A DNA stretch of 60,009 nucleotides from assembly GCA_002256115.1 (NCBI GenBank), contig NKIK01000029.1:1-60009 (forward strand), given 5' to 3'. This document shows, in pieces, positions 1-7,851 of the stretch. This DNA is from Burkholderiales bacterium PBB3. Its GTDB lineage: Bacteria; Pseudomonadota; Gammaproteobacteria; Burkholderiales; Burkholderiaceae_C. How positions within the stretch are numbered: position 1 is the first letter of the stretch; each line of letters opens with the position of its first letter. The notes below the pieces were generated by a model. It saw only the letters and a program-made list of their open reading frames with translations, was not told where the DNA came from and did no database searches. Made by a program: the position numbers and the translations under genes.

Positions 1-1
1 C

Positions 2-97
2 AACATGTTCGAGAAGATCACCTTGGCGCAGATGGTGGACAACGCGCTCAACGATGAGAGTTTTGAAGAGCTGAAGTCACAGGTTGAACTGTTCTGA
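2..97 (+). CDS. C-terminal end of an unidentified protein (partial)
   Basis: An open frame enters from the left edge and ends at TGA 95-97, giving 31 residues rich in Leu, Glu and Asp and ending in VELF. The composition looks like the C-terminus of a soluble protein, but nothing in it identifies a family. It is followed after 40 bp by a dispersed repeat copy and then by the convergent alkB gene. It could also be a chance frame, because only the end is visible. Confidence 0.35.
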   Translation, partial: NMFEKITLAQMVDNALNDESFEELKSQVELF

Positions 98-136
98 AAA
101 TTAGTCAAAATTTACCGGACAGTAGTGGATTTGAGT

Positions 137-194
137 GCCAAATCAGCCATTCAGACCGTGGATAGTGCGGGAGCAGCTACTAATTCTGTAGCAA
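137..194 (-). repeat. Dispersed ~58 bp repeat, copy 1
   Basis: Read on the minus strand, this copy has the layout shared by all seven copies in the window: TTGCTA, an AT-rich stretch, the core GCTGCTCCCGCACTATCCA, then a tail ending in GATTTGGC. It overlaps the 3' end of alkB. The alkB stop codon and its last few codons lie inside the repeat. Confidence 0.85.
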
Positions 195-1349
195 GCCGTA
201 TTTCGCAATCAGCGCGTCGCGCTGCTTCGGGTCCGGGTTGATGCGGCTCGCATCGCGCCCCACCACGGCCAGCAGGCGCTCGTCCATCACGTAGCGCCAC
301 AGCGGCGGTATGTAGGCGATGCTGAACATACCGAAGTAACCACTGGGCAGGCTCGGTAGATTGTCAAAATGCCGCAACGACTGATAACGCCGCAGCGGGT
401 GGGCGTGGTGATCGGAATGGCGTTGCAAATGGAACAGCGCCCAGTTGGAAAATATGTGGTTGCTGTTCCAGGAGTGGTGGGGCTTGCAGGTTTCAAACTT
501 GCCGGGCGCGCGCTCCTGGCGTAGCAGGCCGTAGTGCTCGATGTAGTTGGCCGATGTCAGCTGAAAATTCGCCCAAAACGACGCCACCAGAATAAACGGC
601 AAGATAGAGATGCCCAGCCACAGCACCAGGCCGCTCCACAGCGCCATCGTAATCAGCGCAGGCTGCAAGATGTCGTTGTGCAGCGACCAAACCGATTTGC
701 CTTCGCGCTGCAGGCGGTCGGCCTCCAGTGTCCAGGCGCGCTTGAATGCGCCCGGCATCTCGCGCAACACAAACGCGTAAATCGACTCGCCCATGCGGGA
801 TGAGGCCGGGTCGGCCGGTGTGGCTACATCGCGGTGGTGGCCGCGGTTGTGTTCGGTGTAAAAGTGGCCGTAGGCGCTGGGTGCCAGCACCAGCTTGGCC
901 AGCCATCGCTCTAGCGGGGTGTTTTTGTGGCCCAGCTCATGGCCCAGGTTGATGCAAAAACCGCCCACCGATCCGGTGATGATGACCATGGCCAGCACGC
1001 CATGCCAGGGCAAGTCATAGCGCGCCACAAACCACGCGCCAAAGATGAAGGCTGACCACAACAGCGGCACCAGCAGGAAGGTGATGGTGCGGTAGTAGCG
1101 GTCCGCGTCCAGCGCGGGCACGGCGCTTTCAGGCGGGTTGCTCTGGTCTTCGCCCAGCAGCCAGTCCAGCAGCGGGGCCATCAGGTAGAAGAAGATGGCC
1201 GGTATCCACAGGGCCCGCGCGTCATCCAGCGCCACCATCAAGAGCGGGCCAAAGCCGACCGACATGGGCACCAGCAGCGACAAGATCCACGCGTAGCGTT
1301 TTCGGTCGCGGTAGGGCTGTGCAGGTGGTGTGACGCTGGTGGTGGACAT
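180..1349 (-). CDS. alkB: Alkane 1-monooxygenase (AlkB family)
   Basis: Integral-membrane di-iron hydroxylase that oxidises the terminal methyl of alkanes or related fatty compounds, using rubredoxin as electron donor. All diagnostic histidine boxes are present: HELGH (137-141), EHNRGHH (166-172) and LQRHSDHH (308-315), plus the AlkB signature NYIEHYGL (268-275). Several hydrophobic segments lie before and between them. I place the start at ATG 1349 (389 aa). A longer frame opens only with TTG at 1430 and would add 27 low-complexity residues overlapping the upstream gene. No rubredoxin gene is adjacent. It lies 58 bp after the phosphatase gene, so it is probably the last gene of a three-gene operon. 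Its last residues and stop are supplied by repeat copy 1. Confidence 0.93.
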   Translation of the reverse strand: MSTTSVTPPAQPYRDRKRYAWILSLLVPMSVGFGPLLMVALDDARALWIPAIFFYLMAPLLDWLLGEDQSNPPESAVPALDADRYYRTITFLLVPLLWSAFIFGAWFVARYDLPWHGVLAMVIITGSVGGFCINLGHELGHKNTPLERWLAKLVLAPSAYGHFYTEHNRGHHRDVATPADPASSRMGESIYAFVLREMPGAFKRAWTLEADRLQREGKSVWSLHNDILQPALITMALWSGLVLWLGISILPFILVASFWANFQLTSANYIEHYGLLRQERAPGKFETCKPHHSWNSNHIFSNWALFHLQRHSDHHAHPLRRYQSLRHFDNLPSLPSGYFGMFSIAYIPPLWRYVMDERLLAVVGRDASRINPDPKQRDALIAKYGLLQN

Positions 1350-1407
1350 AGGGGCGGTGGCTAAAGTGGGCTGCGTAAAAGTGGGCCGCGTAAAAGTGAG
1401 TCGCGTT

Positions 1408-3111
1408 TTAAGGCTTGGCGAGTGGTGCAAACGGCAGTACGTGGCCTTCCGAGGTGGGCGGCGGCGCTATGCCCAACAAGGCGGCCAAGGTGGGCGCAAT
1501 GTCGACCACTTCCACCGGCTTGTCAATGCGCCCTTTCCCTATCCACGCCGGCCCGTAGAGCAAGATGGGCACATGGCTGTCAAACTCATACGGCGAGCCA
1601 TGGATGGCCCCCGTGCCACGCGAGCCCCAACCCCAATGCGGCTTGATGGCGTATTGCACATCCCCCGAGACCGTGGGGTGCCAGGCTTTTTCCAGCGCAT
1701 CAAAGTAGGGTGCACCCGCGCGGCTGCCGCTTTGCAGCTCTTGGCGCGTGTAGGCCACGGCAAAGCCGGGCTGGGCCAGCAGCAGGTTGCGGGTGGCCTC
1801 TGCCAGCGCTGCGGCATCTGCACCACGCTGGGCGATCAAGGCTTTGTTCAGCAGTAGCGATGACCCCGAGTAGCCCGTCACCCAGGTGCCCGGTCCAAAC
1901 TGGCTTTGCAGGCCGAGGTTGATATTGGCCAGCGCTTGGCGGCTGTCGATATTGCCGGTGGGCACGCCCTGCTGCGCGCTATAGCCCACGGCGGGCATAA
2001 AGCCGTGGTCGGCAGTCAGGGCCACCACGTAGTTGTCTTTGCCAATGCGCGCGTCCAGGTCCGCGAAGAAACTTTGCAGCAGCAAGTCAAGTTGCAACAC
2101 ATGGTCGTGTGAAAGGCGCGACTCGGCGCTGAAGGCGTGGTTCACATAGTCATGGCCCGACAAGCTCACGGCCAGCAGGTCTGGCACCTTGCCTTGGCCC
2201 AGGCCTTCCCCCTGCAGGGCCGCGCGGGCAAACTCTAGCGTCAGCGCGTCGGCATAGGGGCCGCGTATCAGCGAACTGTAGAAGTTCAGGCCGGGTGCCG
2301 TGTCCTCCAGCGCGCCATAGCGCATGGGCAATGCGCCACCGGCCGGGCCAAACCACACCTGGTTGTCGGGCAAGGAGCGCGCATAAGCCGCCTCGGGCAA
2401 GAGCGCTTTCCACTCGGCTTTGAAGTAGCGGTCCGCAGGGCGCTTGGCATTGAACGCATTCACCCAAGCCGGGTGCTCTTTCATGTAGTAGGTGGTCGAT
2501 GCAAACTGGCCGCTGCTTTGCATGTAGATGTAAGCGGTGCCTGTTTTACCGGCGGGCATGATGGCACCCCGGTCTTTGGCCGAGATGCCAATCACCTTGG
2601 ACTGCGGGTTGGCGCGGCGCAGCATATCGCCCACCGTTTCTACCTTCAGATTTTTGGGGCTGGTGCCATCCAGCGGACGCGTTGTGTGGCCGATGTAGGT
2701 GGCCGAGGTATCCCCTGCGCAGTATTCAGACAAGCCGGTTTGGGCATCGCGCCAGTCATTGCCAATGATACCGGAGCGGTGCGGGTAAGCCCCGCTGAGC
2801 ATGGTGGCGTGGCCGGGGCAGGTGATGGTGAAGCCGTGCGCGTAGTGGGCATTGGCAAACCAAGTGCCGCGCTCTAAAAAGCGTGCAAAACCATCGGGTG
2901 CCAGTTGGTCGCGGTAGTTCAGTACCTGGCGCTGGGGCAGGCCGTCTATGGCGATGAATACGACCAGCTTGGGGCGTTGCGCGCTGGTGGGTGCGGGCGT
3001 CGGTGCACTTGCCTTTTTGGTTGTCACGCTTGCGGCGAATGCTGCTGTGGCGCTGATCAGTGCGGCCCCTAGGCACAGACTGGCCAGGGTTTGGGATACT
3101 TTGAATTTCAT
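1408..3111 (-). CDS. Alkaline phosphatase family protein (PafA/NPP-like), exported
   Basis: 567 aa, with a clear Sec signal peptide (Lys-rich N-terminus, hydrophobic core, AFA-A cleavage site near residue 27). The mature protein has the alkaline phosphatase/phosphodiesterase fold signature: a metal Asp in AIDG (about 54-57), the nucleophile region TCPGH with Thr near 97, and TADHG in the C-terminal half. This resembles PafA-type periplasmic phosphomonoesterases, which release phosphate from many organic phosphates without phosphate inhibition. A nucleotide pyrophosphatase activity is possible and sequence alone does not separate the two. ATG 3111 overlaps the esterase stop by four bases (ATGA), indicating translational coupling. 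Confidence 0.88.
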   Translation of the reverse strand: MKFKVSQTLASLCLGAALISATAAFAASVTTKKASAPTPAPTSAQRPKLVVFIAIDGLPQRQVLNYRDQLAPDGFARFLERGTWFANAHYAHGFTITCPGHATMLSGAYPHRSGIIGNDWRDAQTGLSEYCAGDTSATYIGHTTRPLDGTSPKNLKVETVGDMLRRANPQSKVIGISAKDRGAIMPAGKTGTAYIYMQSSGQFASTTYYMKEHPAWVNAFNAKRPADRYFKAEWKALLPEAAYARSLPDNQVWFGPAGGALPMRYGALEDTAPGLNFYSSLIRGPYADALTLEFARAALQGEGLGQGKVPDLLAVSLSGHDYVNHAFSAESRLSHDHVLQLDLLLQSFFADLDARIGKDNYVVALTADHGFMPAVGYSAQQGVPTGNIDSRQALANINLGLQSQFGPGTWVTGYSGSSLLLNKALIAQRGADAAALAEATRNLLLAQPGFAVAYTRQELQSGSRAGAPYFDALEKAWHPTVSGDVQYAIKPHWGWGSRGTGAIHGSPYEFDSHVPILLYGPAWIGKGRIDKPVEVVDIAPTLAALLGIAPPPTSEGHVLPFAPLAKP

Positions 3112-3977
3112 GGAGCAGATTGCAGTGTTTTAGCCAGCCAGTTGCACACCGCGCTGTGGGGGTTTTCAAGACCGTGGATGACAGAAAAGTGGTTGGCTCC
3201 GGGCTGCGCCTCTAGCAAAGCGGTGTTGCCCGCAGCCCGCCAGGCCGCATGGTAAGTGAACGATTGGCGGGCGAACTCGTGGCTCTCTGCGCTGCCCCAG
3301 GTGATCCACAACGGTGTGGCGCAGGGCCGCACCGCAAATGCGGGTGAATTGCGCCGGATCACGCCATCGTCCAGTTGAATCATCGGCTGCAAGTAGCTGT
3401 AGCGCAGCGGGGTTAAATCAAACAATCCGCTAAAACAAATAGCGGCAGCAAACGGGTCTTGGGGCAGGCCGTAGTCGCGCGCCCATTCGGTCTGCAAGCA
3501 CATGGCCGTGAGGTGCCCGCCCGCCGAGTGGCCGCCTACGGATACCCGCGCCGGGTCGCCGCCGTACTGGGCAATGTTGCGCAGCACCCAGGCCGTGGCT
3601 GCACGCACTTGGCGGGTGATCTCGTCAATAGTCACAAAGGGGCAGAGCGCGTAGTCCACCACCACCGTGGTGATGCCACGGCGCTGCAGGCCCAGCGCCA
3701 CACCGCTGAAATCTTTGCTAGACAGAGAGCGCCAGTAGCCGCCGTGGATGAACACAAACACGGGCGCATTCGCTTGGACTGCAGGGAAGATGTCCAGCGT
3801 CTCGGCCCGCGTGGGGCCGTAGGGCACATTCAGGCTGCAGGGGATATTGGCGCGGGCCGCCTCGGCTTGGGCCGCGAAGTGCGCACCGGGCGAGTCGCCG
3901 GGGGCGAGCGCTAGGCTGGGGTTGTATTCGGCGTCGACTTGCGCCTGGGTGTCAAAGGAGCGGTAAAGGGCTTGCAT
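3108..3977 (-). CDS. Alpha/beta hydrolase (esterase / formamidase-like)
   Basis: 289 aa, cytoplasmic, without a signal peptide. It has the oxyanion motif HGGYW (78-82) and the nucleophile elbow GHSAGG with Ser about 151; a C-terminal NHFSVIHGL supplies the likely catalytic His. HGGYW is typical of carboxylesterases close to kynurenine formamidase, but the tryptophan-catabolic partners kynA and kynU are not nearby, so the substrate is open. It is the first gene of the operon that continues into the phosphatase and alkB. Start ATG 3977. Confidence 0.82.
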   Translation of the reverse strand: MQALYRSFDTQAQVDAEYNPSLALAPGDSPGAHFAAQAEAARANIPCSLNVPYGPTRAETLDIFPAVQANAPVFVFIHGGYWRSLSSKDFSGVALGLQRRGITTVVVDYALCPFVTIDEITRQVRAATAWVLRNIAQYGGDPARVSVGGHSAGGHLTAMCLQTEWARDYGLPQDPFAAAICFSGLFDLTPLRYSYLQPMIQLDDGVIRRNSPAFAVRPCATPLWITWGSAESHEFARQSFTYHAAWRAAGNTALLEAQPGANHFSVIHGLENPHSAVCNWLAKTLQSAP

Positions 3978-4055
3978 GCCCTGATGTTACGTCGCAAAGC
4001 AGGGGTTTTTAGCGATGAAGATAAGCGACCTGATTCACGTCAGGTGCGGTAAAAT

Positions 4056-4065
4056 TGTGTACACA
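4056..4065. promoter_or_regulatory. Palindrome upstream of the toxin-antitoxin operon
   Basis: TGTGTACACA is a perfect 10 bp palindrome 27 bp before the antitoxin start, in an AT-richer stretch. Phd/VapB-type antitoxins usually repress their own operon through such palindromes, so this is a reasonable operator candidate. The binding role is inferred. Confidence 0.45.
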
Positions 4066-4092
4066 TTGATTCGCAATTGAACTGGGGCACGC

Positions 4093-4383
4093 ATGATGGA
4101 AACAGCAAAAGTAGGAATTCGAGAATTTCGCACCGGCTTAGCAGAGTACATCGCATCCAGCACACCCGTGGCTGTCACGCGCCACGGGCAAACTGTGGGT
4201 TACTTCATTCCTACGCATGGCAAGGCGGAGGCAGATGTTGCGGCATTGAAGAAGGCGAGCAAAGCGTTGGACAAGTTGCTTGCTGCGCAGGGCGTGGACG
4301 TTGAGGCCGTAGTCGCCGATTTCAAGGCGGTGCGGCGACAAGCCGCCAGCCCACGCAAAAAATCTAAAGCCGCAGCGGCATGA
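4093..4383 (+). CDS. Type II antitoxin, Phd/YefM-like
   Basis: 96 aa. The N-terminal half (KVGIREFRTGLAEYI, then PVAVTRHGQTVGYFIP) has the Phd/YefM pattern: a short strand, a helix, and the VTRHGxxVGYFIP strand used for DNA binding and dimerisation. The C-terminal half is helical and ends in a Lys/Ala-rich tail, as expected of a flexible toxin-neutralising region. Two ATGs are in tandem (4093 and 4096) and either could be used. The stop overlaps the toxin start by ATGA, the usual antitoxin-first layout. It probably binds the palindrome just upstream. Confidence 0.85.
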   Translation: MMETAKVGIREFRTGLAEYIASSTPVAVTRHGQTVGYFIPTHGKAEADVAALKKASKALDKLLAAQGVDVEAVVADFKAVRRQAASPRKKSKAAAA

Positions 4384-4802
4384 GCGACAAAGCGATTGTT
4401 GTTGATGCGAATATCCTGATCCGTGCGGTGTTGGGCACAAGAGTGCGGGATCTCATCTTTGAGCACGCGGCCAAGGTCAAGTTTTTTGCCCCTGACGTGG
4501 CCTATGCGGATGCCCGAAAGTATTTGCCGGCATTGCTGGAAAAACGTGGTGTGAAGAGCGTTGCCGCCATGAAGGTTCTGGATAGTCTTGAGTCGATAGT
4601 CCAAAGCGTTGATAGAGACCTCTACGTTGGGCTGCAAGTGCAAGCGCTTGAACGGATTGCTATGCGTGATGCGGATGACTGGCCCATACTGGCTTGTGCG
4701 ATGTCCATCGGATGCGCCGTCTGGACGGAGGACACCGACTTCTTTGGTACCGGCATTGCGACTTGGACCACGGATCGTGTCCAATTTTTTCTGCGCGGCT
4801 GA
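4380..4802 (+). CDS. PIN-domain toxin (VapC-like ribonuclease)
   Basis: 140 aa. The frame fits a PIN nuclease: VVDANILIRAVLG carries the first acidic residue (Asp9), a conserved Glu/Asp-rich middle follows, then DADDWPILACA, and WTEDTDF near the C-terminus supplies the last acidic residues of the Mg-binding site. Known PIN toxins cleave tRNA or rRNA and are held inactive by the partner antitoxin; the specific target here cannot be read. Translation is coupled to the antitoxin gene through a four-base overlap. Confidence 0.85.
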   Translation: MSDKAIVVDANILIRAVLGTRVRDLIFEHAAKVKFFAPDVAYADARKYLPALLEKRGVKSVAAMKVLDSLESIVQSVDRDLYVGLQVQALERIAMRDADDWPILACAMSIGCAVWTEDTDFFGTGIATWTTDRVQFFLRG

Positions 4803-4824
4803 CCGTGCACCCGTGAGCCTGACT

Positions 4825-5058
4825 TCAGTTCAAGAAGTTATCGGCCTGGGTTTCCAAGTCTTCTGCGTCAATGGCGGCGTCAAACGCGGCGCGGTTGGCC
4901 AGGGCTTCCTTGGTGTAAGGGATCAGCGGCTTGTCCAGCGGACGCAGCTTGTGGCGGCGCAGACCGCGCAGTTGCTGCGAGCGCTCCATGGTTTGCAACA
5001 CCAATTCGGGCTCCATCATCAGGCTGAAGGGGTTGAGTGCTAGGGCAGTGGTGGACAT
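4825..5058 (-). CDS. Small conserved-looking hypothetical protein
   Basis: 77 aa with a good ribosome binding site (GGAGAAA, about 4 bases before ATG 5058). The sequence is hydrophilic and Leu/Ala-rich, with a basic middle (RGLRRHKLRP) and an acidic C-terminal third. No membrane segment, signal peptide or known motif is visible. It stands alone between the PIN toxin (convergent) and a long hairpin after dbpA. I do not recognise a function. Confidence 0.65.
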   Translation of the reverse strand: MSTTALALNPFSLMMEPELVLQTMERSQQLRGLRRHKLRPLDKPLIPYTKEALANRAAFDAAIDAEDLETQADNFLN

Positions 5059-5194
5059 CGCGTTTCTCCGGTTAAATCGCTGCGCAACTTAAGGGAAATC
5101 GCGCATGGTTGAACTTTAGCCGCGCGTTTAAAAAAACCAAGTCGGCGATGGTCTGTAAGTCATGTAGGAATTTGCCTTACAAGGAGCGCTTCGA

Positions 5195-5280
5195 CGACTG
5201 AGCGGCAGGGCGCTCTGCTCCGTGTCCCCCGCCCTTCGGGCTCTTCCTTGACCTGCGCAGAACGCCCAGCCGCTCAGTCG
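5195..5280. repeat. Long inverted repeat downstream of dbpA
   Basis: Arms 5195-5217 and 5258-5280 are inverted copies matching at 21 of 23 positions. The 40-base loop contains a second small hairpin, GCCC-TTC-GGGC (5231-5241). It starts 7 bases after the dbpA stop, so the transcript would fold into a large two-tier stem-loop. It could act as a terminator or mRNA stabiliser, or be a dispersed palindromic repeat. There is no obvious U-tract. Confidence 0.7.
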
Positions 5281-5286
5281 CCTACG

Positions 5287-6690
5287 CTACGTGTAATCCG
5301 CCAGCGTCATCACCCGCGCCCGCACACTCTTGCCCTTGACCTTGCCCGCATTCAGCTTGGCGCAGGCGGCCTTGCCGATCTCGCGCGCCACTGCCACAAA
5401 GGTGCTGTATTCGGTGACCGCAATCTTGCCAATCTGTTCACGCGTGTAGGCGGGGCCGCCTTCTTCGCTGGTCAGTGCACCCAGTACATCGCCGGGGCGA
5501 ATTTTCTCTTTGCGGCCGCCCAAAATCTGCACCGTCACCATCGGTGGCAGCAGCGGGGCATCGCTGGCCGGGGCCAGCGTGTCCAGCGGGTAAAAGGTGG
5601 ATGGTTGGTTTTGGTAGACCTCAATCTTGCCCAAGCGACCCATGTCATTCAGGGTAACCAAGCTGAGCGCAAGACCCGTGGCACCAGCCCGGCCCGTGCG
5701 GCCAATGCGGTGCACATGCACTTCGGGGTCGGGGGTGATGTCGACGTTGATGACCGCCTCAAGCTGTGCAATGTCCAGCCCGCGGGAGGCCACATCGGTA
5801 GCCACCAGCACCGAGCAACTGCGGTTGGCAAACTGGGCCAGCACCTGGTCGCGCTCGCGCTGTTCCAGCTCGCCATATAGCGCCAGCGCGTAAAAGCCTT
5901 CCTCTTGCAGCAGCGTTACCAGATCTTTGCACTGCTGCTTGGTATTGCAAAACGCCAGCGTGCTCACGGGCCTGAAGTGGCGCAGCAGTTGGCCCACGGT
6001 GTGCAGGCGGTTGGGGTGGGTCACCTCATAAAAGCGCTGCTCTATCAAAAGCTCATCGGCCTTGGGGGCGGCGATTTCTACGCGCTTCGGGCTGCGCATG
6101 AACTGGTTGGCCAGCTTCTCGATTCCTTCTGGGTAAGTGGCCGAGAACAGCAGGGTCTGGCGCTCGGCCGGGCACTGCTTGGCCACCTTCACGATATCGT
6201 CAAAAAAGCCCATGTCCAGCATGCGATCGGCTTCGTCCAGCACCAGGGTATTCAGGCCTTCCAGCGTCAGGTAGCCGCGCTCCAGGTGGTCCATGATGCG
6301 GCCGGGCGTGCCCACCACTACATGGGCGCCATGCTCCAGCGAAGCGCGCTGGCCGCGCAGGGCCACGCCACCGCACAGCGTTACCACCTTGATATTTTCT
6401 TCAGCCCGCGCAAGGCGGCGGATTTCCACCGTTACCTGGTCCGCCAGCTCGCGCGTGGGGCATAGCACCATGGCCTGCACGGCAAACCAGCGTGGGTTGA
6501 GTTTGGCCAAAAGCGCCAACGCAAAGGCGGCGGTCTTGCCGCTGCCGGTTTGGGCCTGGGCAATCAAATCCTGGCCGGCAAGGGCAATCGGCAAGCTGGC
6601 CGCCTGGATCGGCGTCATGGACTCGTAGCCCAGTTGCGTGAGGTTGGCCAGCGCGGCGGGAGAGAGGGGGAGTGTGGAGAAAGCAGTCAT
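5287..6690 (-). CDS. dbpA: ATP-dependent RNA helicase DbpA
   Basis: 467 aa DEAD-box helicase that remodels 23S rRNA during 50S subunit assembly. Seen in order: the Q-motif region, AQTGSGKT (Walker A), PTRELA, VGTPGR, DEAD, SAT, then HRIGRTGRAG of the second RecA domain. The C-terminal ~75 residues contain GGRKEKIRPGDVLGAL and IGKI, the DbpA-specific RNA-binding domain that recognises 23S hairpin 92; this separates it from RhlE, SrmB and other DEAD-box proteins. The start is ATG 6690. An open extension to 6867 reads through repeat copy 2 and is not credible coding sequence. Confidence 0.95.
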   Translation of the reverse strand: MTAFSTLPLSPAALANLTQLGYESMTPIQAASLPIALAGQDLIAQAQTGSGKTAAFALALLAKLNPRWFAVQAMVLCPTRELADQVTVEIRRLARAEENIKVVTLCGGVALRGQRASLEHGAHVVVGTPGRIMDHLERGYLTLEGLNTLVLDEADRMLDMGFFDDIVKVAKQCPAERQTLLFSATYPEGIEKLANQFMRSPKRVEIAAPKADELLIEQRFYEVTHPNRLHTVGQLLRHFRPVSTLAFCNTKQQCKDLVTLLQEEGFYALALYGELEQRERDQVLAQFANRSCSVLVATDVASRGLDIAQLEAVINVDITPDPEVHVHRIGRTGRAGATGLALSLVTLNDMGRLGKIEVYQNQPSTFYPLDTLAPASDAPLLPPMVTVQILGGRKEKIRPGDVLGALTSEEGGPAYTREQIGKIAVTEYSTFVAVAREIGKAACAKLNAGKVKGKSVRARVMTLADYT

Positions 6691-6739
6691 CCCCCGATTA
6701 TCGCGGCTGGGGTTTGGATTCGGTTGGCTTGTCGCCCTA

Positions 6740-6799
6740 ATTGCTATTGTTTTAGGAGCTGCTCCTGCACTATCCACGGCTTGAACGGGCGATTTGGCT
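6740..6799 (+). repeat. Dispersed ~58 bp repeat, copy 2
   Basis: TTGCTATTG, then TTTAGGAGCTGCTCCTGCAC, TATCCACGG and a tail ending in GATTTGGC. It differs from the common core by one base (CTGCAC for CCGCAC). It lies in the dbpA upstream region. Confidence 0.85.
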
Positions 6800-6836
6800 T
6801 GGAAATATCCCTTGCTTGTGGCTGCCTCGTGTAAGG

Positions 6837-6979
6837 CGGGCGGCGTGGCTTGCGTTCTCCGGCTCACCTCGCGAGCGAACGATTTTGGGTTTTCCTTGCA
6901 ACTACGTTAACGCCGTAGTGGGTACGCCAGCTTTGTGGCGACTACGAATGAAGCCTGCGCCTGCAAACCACGCCGCCCG
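6837..6979. repeat. Palindromic repeat element with 17 bp terminal arms
   Basis: Arms 6837-6853 and 6963-6979 are inverted copies matching at 16 of 17 positions, and the pairing continues outward with small gaps. The interior has a hairpin ACTACG-N7-CGTAGT (6901-6919) and further CTAC/GTAG pieces. The whole 143 bp therefore folds back on itself. There is no ORF worth calling. It lies with repeat copy 2 in the 310 bp gap between dbpA and the membrane protein gene. Confidence 0.65.
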
Positions 6980-7000
6980 TCTTTGCACGGGGCGCTAGTT

Positions 7001-7567
7001 TCAAGGTGCTTTTTGAGGCAGCGGAGTCAAGTCAGTCAGCACAAAAACTGGTGCGGTTCCACTTCGATAAATTATTACTCCGACCCTGACTGGTTTGGTT
7101 CCTTGGATGGAAAAGTCGTATCTGAGCGGCAACCAACCTGATCCAGGTGATGGCAACGTGACGAAAATCCTCGAGATTCCATCTATGTGGCCACTGGCGC
7201 GCTGAACAGCTTTGTTCTCTCTCAGGAAACTCTCTGCAGCGGCTGACTCCTGTTTTATGTAGTTTTCCCTACTCTCCTGTCTGGATTGATACAGCCAAAT
7301 GATCAACGCCAACATTGCCAGTGCAGCTACTGCAGTCGTTACTGCACAAACAAACATCTGCCACAGATCGATCTCGATAGATGTGGTCACCTTTAGAGCC
7401 AAAAACGTAACTAGGAGGGTGACTGCGCAAGCTGGAATGGCAAATCCTATTGCCCATGGCGTAACCACAAGTGACTCACTTCCGCTCCGAATCAAAAAGA
7501 AAACGACAATCCCTATTGCGACCCACAAAGGAAGAAGTCCGACTGCTGTGATGAAGAAAAGGCGCAT
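7001..7567 (-). CDS. Small multi-pass membrane protein of unknown function
   Basis: 188 aa from ATG 7567. It has about four hydrophobic segments in the first 115 residues (two near the N-terminus, then LLVTFLALKV and AALAMLALIIWLY). A hydrophilic, charged linker follows, then a C-terminal soluble domain rich in beta-type sequence. No family is recognised. A longer frame from GTG 7642 would overlap the antitoxin-like gene by 59 bp. With ATG 7567 the gap to it is 16 bp, so the two are probably co-transcribed. Codon use is visibly less GC-biased than in dbpA or the GST operon, which hints at acquisition. Confidence 0.65.
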   Translation of the reverse strand: MRLFFITAVGLLPLWVAIGIVVFFLIRSGSESLVVTPWAIGFAIPACAVTLLVTFLALKVTTSIEIDLWQMFVCAVTTAVAALAMLALIIWLYQSRQESRENYIKQESAAAESFLRENKAVQRASGHIDGISRIFVTLPSPGSGWLPLRYDFSIQGTKPVRVGVIIYRSGTAPVFVLTDLTPLPQKAP

Positions 7568-7583
7568 AGCTGAGACAAGCAAT

Positions 7584-7811
7584 CTATAGATTCGTTTGCG
7601 GCCAATTAATCTGAACCTTGCGGCTGTTAGCAAGACAGTCACGCAGGTACAAGTTAATCAGGCTCTGATAGGGAACGCCCGACTCCTCCGCCATGCCTTT
7701 GAAATAGTCCACAACATCCTCTGAAAGACGCAGGGTCACTGGCTTCTTTAGCTTGAACGCGTAAGGGTTCTTGCGCGACTTCATTTTGGAAAAATCGTAT
7801 TCGGTTTTCAT
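7584..7811 (-). CDS. BrnA/CopG-type antitoxin-like protein without a BrnT toxin
   Basis: 75 aa. The sequence MKTEYDFSKMKSRKNPYA, then LKKPVTLRLSEDVVDYFK and GVPYQSLINLYLRDC is the BrnA-antitoxin pattern: a toxin-binding N-terminal arm followed by a ribbon-helix-helix DNA-binding fold. BrnA genes normally follow brnT in one operon. Here the upstream gene is a GNAT acetyltransferase, and no short RelE-like frame is visible on either side. ATG 7811 was chosen because the longer frame begins only with TTG 7841. Either it is an orphan regulator or its partner is the membrane protein immediately downstream. Confidence 0.8.
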   Translation of the reverse strand: MKTEYDFSKMKSRKNPYAFKLKKPVTLRLSEDVVDYFKGMAEESGVPYQSLINLYLRDCLANSRKVQINWPQTNL

Positions 7812-7851
7812 GCTTGTCCACTTCGACAAAAACGGGCTCAAACTCCGGAGC

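Noticed and set aside
1350..1430. Longer AlkB start at 1430
   Set aside because: The codon is TTG, the extra 27 residues are low-complexity, and the region overlaps the upstream phosphatase gene.
6691..6867. In-frame N-terminal extension of DbpA by 59 residues
   Set aside because: It reads through repeat copy 2 (giving AVDSAGAAPK, the typical translation of the repeat) and has no similarity to helicases; ATG 6690 gives the normal DbpA start.
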